Of a stretch of DNA of 61,257 nt, positions 52,534-60,896 are shown piece after piece (the stretch's first letter is position 1; each line of letters opens with the position of its first letter). This DNA comes from B1SED10-16 sp046498365 (GTDB taxonomy: Bacteria; Desulfobacterota; Desulfobacteria; Desulfobacterales; Desulfosalsimonadaceae), in assembly GCA_046498365.1 (NCBI GenBank), contig JAWOAV010000070.1, forward strand, positions 1 through 61,257. The letters run 5' to 3'. The translations under genes and the position numbers were made by a program. The notes beneath the pieces were generated by a model, which saw only the letters and a list, made by a program, of their open reading frames with translations, was not told the DNA's origin and did no database searches.

Positions 52534-53304
52534 TTACCGATCATTTTCCCGATCGTCTTGCCGGACGATGGATTCAATGGCACGCGACCATCTTTGCAGA
52601 ATCCGCTTTTCTTCGGCGCTGAAGCGCCGTTTTTCCATAAGGTCCGGGCGCTTCAAAAACGTCCGCACCAGGGCGGATTCAAGCCGCCACCGCTCAACAT
52701 CCCCGTGATGCCCGGAAAGCAAAACGTCCGGAACAAACTCTCCTTCAAACTCCGGTGGCCGCGTATAATGTGCATGTTCAAGCAGCCCGTCCGAAAAGGA
52801 ATCCGCCTCCGGAGACTGCTCATTGCCCAGGACGCCCGGAACAAGACGGATGACGGCGTCCATAATGACCATGGCGGCCAGCTCCCCTCCGCTCAACACA
52901 TAATCGCCGATGGACAGCTCGTCATCGATAAAGTTTTCATATACGCGCTCGTCCACCCCCTCGTAGCGGCCGCAGACAAAAACAATGCCCCTGCACTCGG
53001 CAAGGGCCCTCGCTTCCGGCTGATCAAAGCGCCTCCCCTGGGGGGACAAAAGGATGGTTTTCGCGCCCGGGCAGGCCTCCCTGGCGCAGCGTATCGCGCC
53101 GGCCAGCGGCTCCGGTTTCATGACCATCCCCGACCCGCCGCCGTAGGGACGGTCATCCGTAACCCGGTGCCGGCCTTCGGCAAAATCCCGGATATCGATC
53201 GCCCCGATCGTGATGCGGCCACTTTCAACGGCCCGACGGACAATGCCGTGGGAGGCAAACGCCTCCAGCATTCCGGGAAAGATCGTTACCACCGTAAAAT
53301 TCAT
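52534..53304 (-). CDS. trmD: tRNA (guanine-37-N1)-methyltransferase TrmD
   Basis: TrmD methylates G37 of tRNAs for Leu, Pro and Arg, which prevents +1 frameshifting. The 256-residue protein starts MNFTVVTIFPGMLEAFASHG and contains RHRVTDDRPYGGGSGMVMKP, FVCGRYEGVDERVYENFID and SIGDYVLSGGELAAMVIMDA, the trefoil-knot SAM site. It follows rimM by 30 bases. Confidence 0.98.
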   Translation of the reverse strand: MNFTVVTIFPGMLEAFASHGIVRRAVESGRITIGAIDIRDFAEGRHRVTDDRPYGGGSGMVMKPEPLAGAIRCAREACPGAKTILLSPQGRRFDQPEARALAECRGIVFVCGRYEGVDERVYENFIDDELSIGDYVLSGGELAAMVIMDAVIRLVPGVLGNEQSPEADSFSDGLLEHAHYTRPPEFEGEFVPDVLLSGHHGDVERWRLESALVRTFLKRPDLMEKRRFSAEEKRILQRWSRAIESIVRQDDRENDR

Positions 53305-53334
53305 CTTTCCCCTTGCACCTTTTTCAAAGGCCGC

Positions 53335-53844
53335 TTACAGGCCTTCCGGCAATTCCACCCGCATGCGTCCGTTTTCAAGATCAATGTCAACGACAACCGA
53401 CGCAATGGCCGGAATAAGGGTTTCGCTATCATCGCCCGTGACCACGAACACGTCGTTGCTGCCGGTTTCGATCATGGATGTGACGCGGCCGATATAGTTG
53501 TTTTCCATGCCGTAAACCTCCAGCCCGATCAAATCGCACCAGTACCAAGTATCGGCGTCGGTTTCCGGAAGATCGGCCCTGGCAATAAAAAGGCCCGACC
53601 CCACCAGGGTCTCCGCTGCCGTTCGATCCCCTATCCCCTCAAAACAAATCCGGAGGATATTCTTATGCGGCTTGACAGTGCTTACCGTATAGGGGGTGTA
53701 CAACCCTTGCGGCTCACGGAGCAGGACGCTGCGCCCCGGGTCAAAAAGCGTCTTCTCCTCGGCCAGTGCAAACACCTTGAGCTCCCCCTTGAGACCGAAA
53801 ACCCCTACAACTTTACCTATCTGGAGAACCCGGTCCCGATCCAT
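53335..53844 (-). CDS. rimM: Ribosome maturation factor RimM
   Basis: RimM assists late assembly of the 30S head by binding S19. The 169-residue protein starts with a RimM N-terminal barrel (VLQIGKVVGVFGLKGELKVF) and ends with a PRC-barrel domain containing WYWCDLIGLEVYGMENNYIG and the V-x-P-x-x-x-V-type LIPAIASVVVDIDLENGRM stretch. It starts nine bases after khpA. Confidence 0.96.
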   Translation of the reverse strand: MDRDRVLQIGKVVGVFGLKGELKVFALAEEKTLFDPGRSVLLREPQGLYTPYTVSTVKPHKNILRICFEGIGDRTAAETLVGSGLFIARADLPETDADTWYWCDLIGLEVYGMENNYIGRVTSMIETGSNDVFVVTGDDSETLIPAIASVVVDIDLENGRMRVELPEGL

Positions 53845-53853
53845 TTCGCCGGT

Positions 53854-54087
53854 CTAGTCTTCCACAATTTCAAGAACCGTTCGCTTTTTGATCTTGGCGG
53901 ATGCGGCATTCAATATGGTTCGCATGGCCCGTGCCGTACGTCCCTGTTTTCCGATTACTTTCCCCAGGTCTTCCTTCGCCACCTTGAGTTCGAGTACGGA
54001 TGTCTGGTCTCCCTCGACCTCCGTAACCGTGACCTCATCGGGATTGTCCACAAGCGCCTTTGCAATGTAATTGATCAGCTCTTTCAT
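53854..54087 (-). CDS. khpA: KH-domain RNA-binding protein KhpA (YlqC)
   Basis: A 77-residue single KH-domain protein with the RNA-binding loop GKVIGKQGRTARAMR. It begins MKELINYIAKALVDNPDEV, standard for the family. KhpA partners with KhpB in RNA binding and cell-shape control in other bacteria. It lies between rpsP and rimM in the usual order. Confidence 0.95.
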   Translation of the reverse strand: MKELINYIAKALVDNPDEVTVTEVEGDQTSVLELKVAKEDLGKVIGKQGRTARAMRTILNAASAKIKKRTVLEIVED

Positions 54088-54184
54088 AGATACATCTCCT
54101 TTAAATGGCTGCTGGGAAATTTCGGAGCGAGTCCGGGGCCAAAAAACAAGGTCAAAAACCGATCCTTTGTTGTTTCACAGGCTG

Positions 54185-54448
54185 CTACGCGGAAGGAGCG
54201 GCGGTCTTGCCGAAACCTTCTTTTTTCAGCAGGCTGTTCACCGTATCCGAGGGAGTGGCACCCTTTTCGATCCAATAGGCGATGCGATCCTCTTTCAGGG
54301 TGACCTGGGCCGGATCCACCATTGGATTATACGTGCCGACATTTTCAAGAAATCGGCCTTCCCGGGGATACCGGCTGTCTGCCACCACGATCCGGTAAAA
54401 GGGTTTTTTCTTTGCGCCATGCCTTGCCAGTCTTATTTTAACTGCCAT
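54185..54448 (-). CDS. rpsP: 30S ribosomal protein S16
   Basis: The 87-residue protein begins MAVKIRLARHGAKKKPFYRI and continues VVADSRYPREGRFLENVGTY, unmistakably S16, a small-subunit assembly protein. The C-terminus carries a short Ala/Ser-rich tail. It follows ffh by 66 bases and begins the rpsP-khpA-rimM-trmD-rplS cluster. Confidence 0.98.
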   Translation of the reverse strand: MAVKIRLARHGAKKKPFYRIVVADSRYPREGRFLENVGTYNPMVDPAQVTLKEDRIAYWIEKGATPSDTVNSLLKKEGFGKTAAPSA

Positions 54449-54514
54449 TAATCGATCTCTCCTTATTAGAAAGTGTCCTGCCGGAAAAACAAACCGGTCT
54501 TTTCCGGATGGGCG

Positions 54515-55849
54515 TTAGAATGGCATCATGCCGCGTGGCATTCCGCGCATTTTACCGCCCTTGTTGAATTTTTTTAACATTTTCAAAACCTGGTTGTAAT
54601 TCTTCAGAAGCTTGTTGACGTCCTGAACGTTCGTTCCGCTTCCCTTTGCAATCCTTTTTCGCCGGCTGCCGTTGATGATATTGTGCTGCCGTCGTTCCGC
54701 CGGCGTCATGGAATTGATGATCGCCTCAATCCGCACAAGCTCCCGGTCGTCAATATTGACGTTATTCAACTGCTTGCTCTTGCCGATACCGGGAATCATT
54801 TTAAGCAGATCGCCGATCGAGCCCATCTTGCGCACCGATGCCATCTGGTCGCGAAAATCCTCCAGGGTAAATTCATTCTTCCGGAGCTTCTGTTCCAGTA
54901 TCGCCGCATCTTTTTCATCCACCGCGCTCTGCGCTTTTTCAATAAAAGAGAGCATGTCCCCCATGTTGAGAATACGGGAGGCCATACGGTCCGGATGAAA
55001 CTTTTCCAGGGCGCTGGACTGTTCCCCGACACCCACGAATTTGATCGGTTTTCCGGTCACCGCCTTGATGGAAAGGGCGGCCCCGCCCCTGGCGTCGCCG
55101 TCCATCTTGGTCAGCACGACCCCGCCGATATCGAGCCTTTCGTTAAACGAACCGGCGATGTTGACCGCATCCTGTCCGGTCATGGCATCGGCAACCAGCA
55201 GGATGTCCGAAGGGGTTACCGTTTTTTTGATTTCGACCAGCTCTTCCATGAGCGCTTCGTCCACGTGCAGTCGGCCGGCCGTGTCATAAATCAGCGTATC
55301 GCAGCCCTCGCCCGCGGCGGCTTTTTTAGCCAGCCTCGCGATAGCAACGGGCTTCATGTCCGTGCTGGAGTCAAAAACCGGCACCGAAATCTGCCCCCCC
55401 AGTTTTTTCAACTGGTCAATGGCTGCCGGCCGGTACACGTCCACCGGTACCAGGTAGGGCTTGCGCCCCTCCTTGCGCAAAAAAACAGCCAGCTTTCCGG
55501 CGGTCGTGGTTTTGCCGGAACCCTGCAGTCCCACCAGCATAATCGAGGCCGGGGCCGGTCCGGACAGGTCGAGGTCTTCATTTTTAGACCCCATGAGGTC
55601 GGTAAGCTCCTCATTCACGATCTTGATCACCTGCTGTGCCGGCGTAAGACTGGACAGCACCTCCTGCCCGATGGCCCTTTCCCGGATGCCGGCAATCAGC
55701 TGCTTGACCACCCTGTAGTGGGCATCGGCCTCCAATAGCGCCATACGGACTTCCCGCAGGCCCTCCTCGATGTTTTTCTCATTGAGCTTGCCGTGCCCCT
55801 TGAGCTTTTTAAACGCGTTGTTCAGTTTGTCGCTTAAATTTTCAAACAT
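54515..55849 (-). CDS. ffh: Signal recognition particle protein Ffh
   Basis: Ffh binds 4.5S RNA and signal sequences to target membrane proteins to SecYEG. The 444-residue GTPase has an N domain (MFENLSDKLNNAFKKLKGHG), a G domain with MLVGLQGSGKTTTAGKLAVF, DTAGRLHVDEALMEELVEI and the TKMDGDARGGAALSI motif, and a Met-rich M domain (KMGSIGDLLKMIPGIGKSKQ). The C-terminus is Gly/Met-rich (GGKMRGMPRGMMPF). A strong minus-strand promoter lies about 100 bases upstream. It is the first gene of the long ribosomal/processing run. Confidence 0.98.
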   Translation of the reverse strand: MFENLSDKLNNAFKKLKGHGKLNEKNIEEGLREVRMALLEADAHYRVVKQLIAGIRERAIGQEVLSSLTPAQQVIKIVNEELTDLMGSKNEDLDLSGPAPASIMLVGLQGSGKTTTAGKLAVFLRKEGRKPYLVPVDVYRPAAIDQLKKLGGQISVPVFDSSTDMKPVAIARLAKKAAAGEGCDTLIYDTAGRLHVDEALMEELVEIKKTVTPSDILLVADAMTGQDAVNIAGSFNERLDIGGVVLTKMDGDARGGAALSIKAVTGKPIKFVGVGEQSSALEKFHPDRMASRILNMGDMLSFIEKAQSAVDEKDAAILEQKLRKNEFTLEDFRDQMASVRKMGSIGDLLKMIPGIGKSKQLNNVNIDDRELVRIEAIINSMTPAERRQHNIINGSRRKRIAKGSGTNVQDVNKLLKNYNQVLKMLKKFNKGGKMRGMPRGMMPF

Positions 55850-55942
55850 AATGGCGTATTATTATTTCAACCCGATGAAACGGCTATTAAAAGAATCTTG
55901 CAAGATTAATATTTCCGCATTGTCATGTCAAGCTTAATGATC

Positions 55943-55948
55943 TAATAT
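55943..55948 (+). promoter_or_regulatory. Candidate -10 box for rlmN
   Basis: TTGTCA at 55920-55925 and TAATAT at 55943-55948 are 17 bases apart on the plus strand. The region overlaps the minus-strand ffh promoter, so this assignment is tentative. Confidence 0.3.
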
Positions 55949-55975
55949 TATAGTATGCTTTCCGTCTGCGGACAA
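55947..55975 (-). promoter_or_regulatory. Candidate sigma-70 promoter of ffh
   Basis: On the minus strand a perfect TATAAT lies 17 bases after TTGTCC. The predicted transcript begins about 90 bases before the ffh start codon. Confidence 0.6.
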
Positions 55976-57108
55976 TGAAAAAAATATCCCCCTGCGGGAT
56001 AAAAACAATACAAAATACGGATTTCTCAATGACGTTTCAACTTTCGGGCGCACATAGCAAAACCCCTCCGGTCCATCAAACAAAACGTACCGATATCACC
56101 GAACTGAGCCGCAATCAGCTGGCCGCCTGGTTCGAGGCAAACAGCATGCGTTCATTCCGCGCAGACCAGGTCATGCGGTGGATTTACAACCGGAGAGCCT
56201 CATCGTTCGATGATATGACCAACATCAACAAGGGCGTCCGGGAACAATTGACCCGTCATTTCACCATACGCCCGCTCGTTATGGTCGAAGACCGCCGTGC
56301 TGCGGACGGCACCCGCAAACTGGCCTTTGCGCTTGAAGACGACAACCGAATTGAAACCGTACTGATCGGCGAAAAAGACCATTACACCCTGTGCATTTCC
56401 ACCCAGGCCGGATGCGCCATGGGGTGTACGTTCTGCATGACGGCAAAAGGCGGGCTTATCCGGAACCTCACTCCCGGCGAAATCATCGGCCAGGTCATGG
56501 CGGCCCGGGAAATGTGCCCGGAAGACAGGCCCTTGACCAATATCGTGCTCATGGGCATGGGAGAACCGCTGGCCAACTACGAAAATGTCATGCAGGCACT
56601 GTCTGTTATCACCGATGCCGAAAACGGGCTCAAATTCGCCTCCCGCCGCATTACCCTTTCCACCGCGGGCATTGTGCCCAAAATCGCCCTTATGGGAAAA
56701 GAGAGCAAAATCCGGCTGGCCGTATCGCTGAACGCCCCGGACGATGAGACCCGGAACATGCTTATGCCCGTCAACAGAACGTATCCCATCGAGATGCTTC
56801 TTGATGCCTGCAAAGCGTACGCCCGCATTCACCGCGACCGGATCACATTTGAATACATACTCATTAAAGGCATAAACGACTCGGTCGGACACGCAAAACA
56901 ACTGGCGAAACTGCTGGCACCCATACGGGGAAAAGTCAACCTCATTCCCTGCAATCCCCACGAGGGGTCCCCTTACAGCCGGCCCGATGCGTCCGCTATT
57001 GAGGCATTTCATGCGGCTTTGATTGAAAAGCACTATACGGCCATGATCCGGTGGAGCAAGGGGGACGACATCTCCGCCGCGTGCGGACAGCTGGCGGCCA
57101 GAAAATAA
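55975..57108 (+). CDS. rlmN: Dual-specificity 23S rRNA/tRNA C2-adenosine methyltransferase RlmN
   Basis: RlmN is a radical SAM enzyme that methylates C2 of A2503 in 23S rRNA and A37 of some tRNAs. In the 377-residue reading the cluster cysteines are Cys147, Cys151 and Cys154 (CAMGCTFCMTAKGG). The methyl-carrying Cys is in ISAACGQLAARK at the C-terminus. SAM-binding GMGEPLANYENV and LSTAGIVPKI are present. A shorter start at 56029 (MTFQLSG) is equally possible. It is divergent from ffh, and the radical SAM/SPASM gene converges on it 15 bases downstream. Confidence 0.95.
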   Translation: MKKISPCGIKTIQNTDFSMTFQLSGAHSKTPPVHQTKRTDITELSRNQLAAWFEANSMRSFRADQVMRWIYNRRASSFDDMTNINKGVREQLTRHFTIRPLVMVEDRRAADGTRKLAFALEDDNRIETVLIGEKDHYTLCISTQAGCAMGCTFCMTAKGGLIRNLTPGEIIGQVMAAREMCPEDRPLTNIVLMGMGEPLANYENVMQALSVITDAENGLKFASRRITLSTAGIVPKIALMGKESKIRLAVSLNAPDDETRNMLMPVNRTYPIEMLLDACKAYARIHRDRITFEYILIKGINDSVGHAKQLAKLLAPIRGKVNLIPCNPHEGSPYSRPDASAIEAFHAALIEKHYTAMIRWSKGDDISAACGQLAARK

Positions 57109-57123
57109 CCGGGAATCCTTTTT

Positions 57124-58284
57124 TTACGCCCCGTAGGCCTTGTAACATTTCAAACAGAAGCCCGGCACCGGGTTTTCTGAAAGGGCTTTGTCGATTTCCC
57201 GAAAATACGCCTCCAATTCGAACATGCTGCGTATGTCTGTCCTGTCGGCGGCCACATTCCTGTATGCCTGCATGCGGTTGGCATACTGACGCCGGAATCG
57301 GCGGTATTGCTCCGCGTTCCAGATCGTATCCATATTTTCTTCTGCCAGGGAGCCGAACACCAGCGGGCTTGTGGGAATCTCTTCCCCCAGGAAATAGCGG
57401 CAGTAATCGGTTCGTCCCATTACGCTTGCATAGGTGCACGGGGCGACATCGCCGTGCACGTTGACAAAAAACTGTTCCAGCGGGTTGAGTTCGCAGATGA
57501 CAACATCATCCGAGAGCGTAAGGGGGTAGACGTTCAAGCGGAGCTTCCGTTTGTTGGCGACAATCTGCGCTTCGTCGATTGCGTTTTGATACGCTTGGTC
57601 CGGCTTTTCAAACCCGAATATCCGAAGGTCGTCTTCCGCCCGGGTTACGGGGCAGTCCAGGTTGGGGGCCACCAGCCTGTCCACGCCGATTTCACAGGCT
57701 TTTCTCACCATCTCCGGCAGCCCGGAAACCGATGATCGCGTCACCATATAGGAAAGATGCACAACCGGCTCCTTCAATCCCCTCCTTTTTCTGGCCGCCA
57801 CCAGGTTGGACACCCTGCCCAGCAGCGCGTCAAGATCCGAGCCCACGCGTATGGCATTGTGCACCGACGCCTCTGCACCGGCGATGGAAACGGTGACATG
57901 CTGCATGGGAAGATGCAGGATTTCGGCGATGGCCCTTTCATCCAGAAGCGATCCGTTGGTCGTAAAAGCAACCTGGACATTTTTCTGCCGGACCAGGGCG
58001 GCCATGTCAAATATCTGAGGGTGCAGGAGGGGCTCCCCCCACCCCTGGAGATGAACCAGGCGCAGCTTCGGGAAAAATGCAGAAAACCGTTCAAACAGAT
58101 CCCATGAAAAATCCAGGTTCTTTTCACCGGCATAATAGGTCCGCGGGCACATCGTACATTTGAAGTTGCAACGGGTGGTCACCTCGATCTGGGCGACGGC
58201 CGGCGCGGGAAGAGGTGCGACTTGTCCCCGTTTTTTCTTCTTTTCAGGATTTTTCCCCAAAAGCCTTTTGAAAATGCGTTTCAA
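57124..58284 (-). CDS. Radical SAM/SPASM domain protein
   Basis: A 386-residue radical SAM protein. The cluster motif is CNFKCTMC (Cys39, Cys43, Cys46) after a Lys-rich N-terminus. HLQGWGEPLLHPQIF and FTTNGSLLDERAIAEIL follow, typical of peptide-modifying and cofactor-type radical SAM enzymes. The C-terminal third has a SPASM-like arrangement of cysteines (CELNPLEQFFVNVHGDVAPC, a nearby Cys in GRTDYC, and CLKCYKAYG at the end) for extra iron-sulfur clusters. No small precursor peptide was found beside it. The substrate is unknown. Confidence 0.9.
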   Translation of the reverse strand: MKRIFKRLLGKNPEKKKKRGQVAPLPAPAVAQIEVTTRCNFKCTMCPRTYYAGEKNLDFSWDLFERFSAFFPKLRLVHLQGWGEPLLHPQIFDMAALVRQKNVQVAFTTNGSLLDERAIAEILHLPMQHVTVSIAGAEASVHNAIRVGSDLDALLGRVSNLVAARKRRGLKEPVVHLSYMVTRSSVSGLPEMVRKACEIGVDRLVAPNLDCPVTRAEDDLRIFGFEKPDQAYQNAIDEAQIVANKRKLRLNVYPLTLSDDVVICELNPLEQFFVNVHGDVAPCTYASVMGRTDYCRYFLGEEIPTSPLVFGSLAEENMDTIWNAEQYRRFRRQYANRMQAYRNVAADRTDIRSMFELEAYFREIDKALSENPVPGFCLKCYKAYGA

Positions 58285-58319
58285 GCGGCATTCTCCCGGA
58301 ATGAAATACAGAATACGGT

Positions 58320-58542
58320 TCCATTTCCTTGTGGCCCGGGGGTGGTGGTATTGCCTTCAGCAACTGTGCGCACCTGGCGACCGCTCTATGGCTCGATCCG
58401 CCGCGTCCTGAAAACTCGCCCCGCCGATGGCGGGACTCAAACAATTCAGGACGCCTGGCGCATCTTCTCCATGAGCGGTCTGCCACGTCCTCCCAATGTT
58501 GCTTTCAGGCAACACCACCACCCCCCGGCCCAAGGAAATGGA
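58320..58542. repeat. Long palindromic element, copy 1
   Basis: A 223-bp near-palindrome. The left arm begins TCCATTTCCTTG, GGGGGTGGTGG follows and it ends CGTCCTGAA at 58412. The right arm (58445 onward, TTCAGGACG) returns through CACCACCACC to GGAAATGGA. A 32-base central segment carries CCCCGCC and GGCGGG. The arms also share a GACCGCTC core with copy 2. Confidence 0.85.
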
Positions 58543-58735
58543 TCATTTTATATAGCGCATGTTTGTTGGAAATATCTCTGAAAAACAGAGGTTTTGGCAT
58601 AATGCTATCGTTTCAGCTTGTTCAATATTGCCATTGATCTGGATTTCAATATTCATTTTTCCTCCTGACCAGACACTGCATAGCAACCGTTTATTGAGCA
58701 ATCAACATAAATGCTGCGAGCGATAAAATGACGAA

Positions 58736-58927
58736 TTTCCTTTGGGGGTAGGGGGTGCTCCCGCGGGCGACATTGGGCGTGATTGTCGATCGCTTTTGGC
58801 GAAGTGGCGCAAAACATCCTGCATTGGTTTTGATTGCAGGATGTTGCGTAACGAGCCGTAGAGCGATCCCAATCGCGCACAATCGCCAGGGGGAGCACCC
58901 CTACCCCCCCTTCCCCCAAAGAAAATT
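58736..58927. repeat. Long palindromic element, copy 2
   Basis: An about 190-bp near-palindrome with G-rich outer arms (GGGGGTAGGGGGTGCTCCC facing GGGGGAGCACCCCTACCCC) and a central hairpin AACATCCTGCA / TGCAGGATGTT around an 11-base loop. The core resembles that of copy 1 (GATCGCTCTACGGCTCG against GACCGCTCTATGGCTCG). Together with copy 1 it fills most of the 58285-58940 gene-free island. No gene is seen in the rest. Confidence 0.85.
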
Positions 58928-58940
58928 AACCTTTTCCGTA

Positions 58941-60896
58941 TTACGGTTGTTTGGGCGGCGCAAACCCCTTGACGGCTTTTTCAAACCGAAAATACGCATC
59001 ATCCGGGGGAAGCGGCGAATATCTCAAGACGATGTAAAGCGCTGTGATTTCGCCGATGGCGGATGCCAGGTCGGGCCGGGCCGCGGCCGCTTTTTCCGCA
59101 AATTCGCCCGGCCCCTCCCCGGGATGTTTTTCAACACCCGCCCCGGACATCTTCTGCAAAAATTGCCTGTAGCGTTTTTTCACGTCATCGGGACGTTCTG
59201 TTTTTCCGTGCAACTGGATGAACAGATAAACGGCGAAAAACAGGAACACCAAAAAGAAGCCTGCCAGCAGCAGCACCAACGGCCCGGTCCGGTAGGCATC
59301 CGTGATACCAAGCCGTTCAAGCAGCGCTTTCTGCTGTTCGAAAGAATACCCTTCAAACCAGGCCTGCCAGTTTTTTGAAAACGCGTCCCATCCGAACCTG
59401 GCCTGCTGGATAAAAGCGGAAAAGGGCTGCAGGTATTGATCCGCAAAACGCCGCAGTTCACCGGGCGAAAGGCCGCCTTCCGGGCCACCGGCAATTCTCC
59501 CGGGCGCAACCACGGCTGTCGGATCAACCCGGAACCACCCCTTTTCTTCATTCCAGACCTCGACCCACGCATGGGCATAAGACTGGCGGACGATCAGGTA
59601 GTTTCCGTAAGGATTGATCTCGCCGCCCAGGTACCCGCCCACCACCCTGGCCGGAATGCCGGCGGAGCGCATCAAAAAGGCAAAGGCCGATGCATAGTGC
59701 TCGCAATACCCGCTTTGTGCGTCAAAAAGAAAATCGTCCACCGGATTTCTTCCGGCAAGAGGCGGGGTCACTGTATATACAAAACCGCGCTCCCTGAAAT
59801 AATCCAGCGCATTTCTTACGATCTCCTCCGCTCCTGCGGCGTTTTCAGCCAGACGCGCACCAAGCGCGCGGCTTTCCGGGTTGCCTGCGCCGGCAAGCCG
59901 GGTGTATGCATCTGCCGGAAAATCCGTTTTCCCGGTGTGATCGCGTTTATCGGAAACCATGGCATACCGCTTCGTGCGGTAAACGGGCTTTCGTGACAGC
60001 ACGGTAAAGTCCTCGTACATCCTGCCGTCTTCCGGTATCTGTTCCGGAAAGTCCATGGCAAAGAGCCATCGGCTGCGATGCGGCTCCAGTATGACGCTGT
60101 ACCCCGTTGCGTCCTTTTTCTCCCGTTCCGGAGGCGCCGCCTCGCTGAGCTGCCGCTGCTGGCGCCACGCGGTTCCGTCGAAGTGGACGAACACAATGCC
60201 GCGCCAGTAAAGATGCTCAAAATCCGGAATGTCATCGTCAAATTCCACCCGGAATGCAACCGTGTCGTCCTCCACAAGGCGGGACACCCCCCCCGGCCGC
60301 AGCGTTTCCGAAAACCCCGTAACCCCTGTTTCCGAACGGGAGATGCCCACAAGGCTTCCTTCCAGCCGCGGAAAGAGAAAAAAAAGCGCCAGCATCAACG
60401 GCACCGCCTGTGCCAGCATAACGGCGCTCAGGCGAAAATGATCCCGGAAACGCCCGCCGGGATCGTTGATGCGGACCAGGACCGCCGTTGTCACCAGAAC
60501 GGAGATAAACATGTAAACAGTCATCAAAAGCGTTTCTGACTTCAAGAGGCTGGTAATGACGATGAAGTAGGCCAGAAAGACCGTGACCATACCGTCCCGG
60601 TGCGTCGATATTTCAAGGGGTTTTATGGCCGCCATTATGACAAGGAGGCTGATATAGGCGCTGGCATCGATGCGGGTGCGAAATGTAAGCAGCAGTCCGA
60701 TAATGCCGACCACGGTAAGCACGTTCCGGAGCAACCGGGACGGGACGGGACGGTTGTATTTCATACACACGAGTGCATATGCCCACATGAAGGCGCACCA
60801 GGCAATAACCCACAGGGGGAGATCGGTCACATGGGGGAATATGGCGACCAAAAGGGCGAAAAGTATCGAGGGAATATATTCTTGCCGCTCATCCAT
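58941..60896 (-). CDS. Transglutaminase-like membrane protein (TgpA/DUF3488 type)
   Basis: A 651-residue membrane protein of the DUF3488-transglutaminase family. The N-terminal half has about six hydrophobic helices (for example ILFALLVAIFPHVTDLPLWV and LMLALFFLFP). The periplasmic transglutaminase domain carries the triad: Cys in QSGYCEHYASAFAFLMRSAG, His in YAHAWVEVWN and Asp in RVDPTAV. One more membrane helix (LVLLLAGFFLVFLFFAVYLF) precedes a cytoplasmic tail. Its start overlaps the DUF58 stop by ATGGATGA. Such pairs, often with a MoxR ATPase upstream, are thought to act in protein maturation at the cell envelope. Confidence 0.92.
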   Translation of the reverse strand: MDERQEYIPSILFALLVAIFPHVTDLPLWVIAWCAFMWAYALVCMKYNRPVPSRLLRNVLTVVGIIGLLLTFRTRIDASAYISLLVIMAAIKPLEISTHRDGMVTVFLAYFIVITSLLKSETLLMTVYMFISVLVTTAVLVRINDPGGRFRDHFRLSAVMLAQAVPLMLALFFLFPRLEGSLVGISRSETGVTGFSETLRPGGVSRLVEDDTVAFRVEFDDDIPDFEHLYWRGIVFVHFDGTAWRQQRQLSEAAPPEREKKDATGYSVILEPHRSRWLFAMDFPEQIPEDGRMYEDFTVLSRKPVYRTKRYAMVSDKRDHTGKTDFPADAYTRLAGAGNPESRALGARLAENAAGAEEIVRNALDYFRERGFVYTVTPPLAGRNPVDDFLFDAQSGYCEHYASAFAFLMRSAGIPARVVGGYLGGEINPYGNYLIVRQSYAHAWVEVWNEEKGWFRVDPTAVVAPGRIAGGPEGGLSPGELRRFADQYLQPFSAFIQQARFGWDAFSKNWQAWFEGYSFEQQKALLERLGITDAYRTGPLVLLLAGFFLVFLFFAVYLFIQLHGKTERPDDVKKRYRQFLQKMSGAGVEKHPGEGPGEFAEKAAAARPDLASAIGEITALYIVLRYSPLPPDDAYFRFEKAVKGFAPPKQP

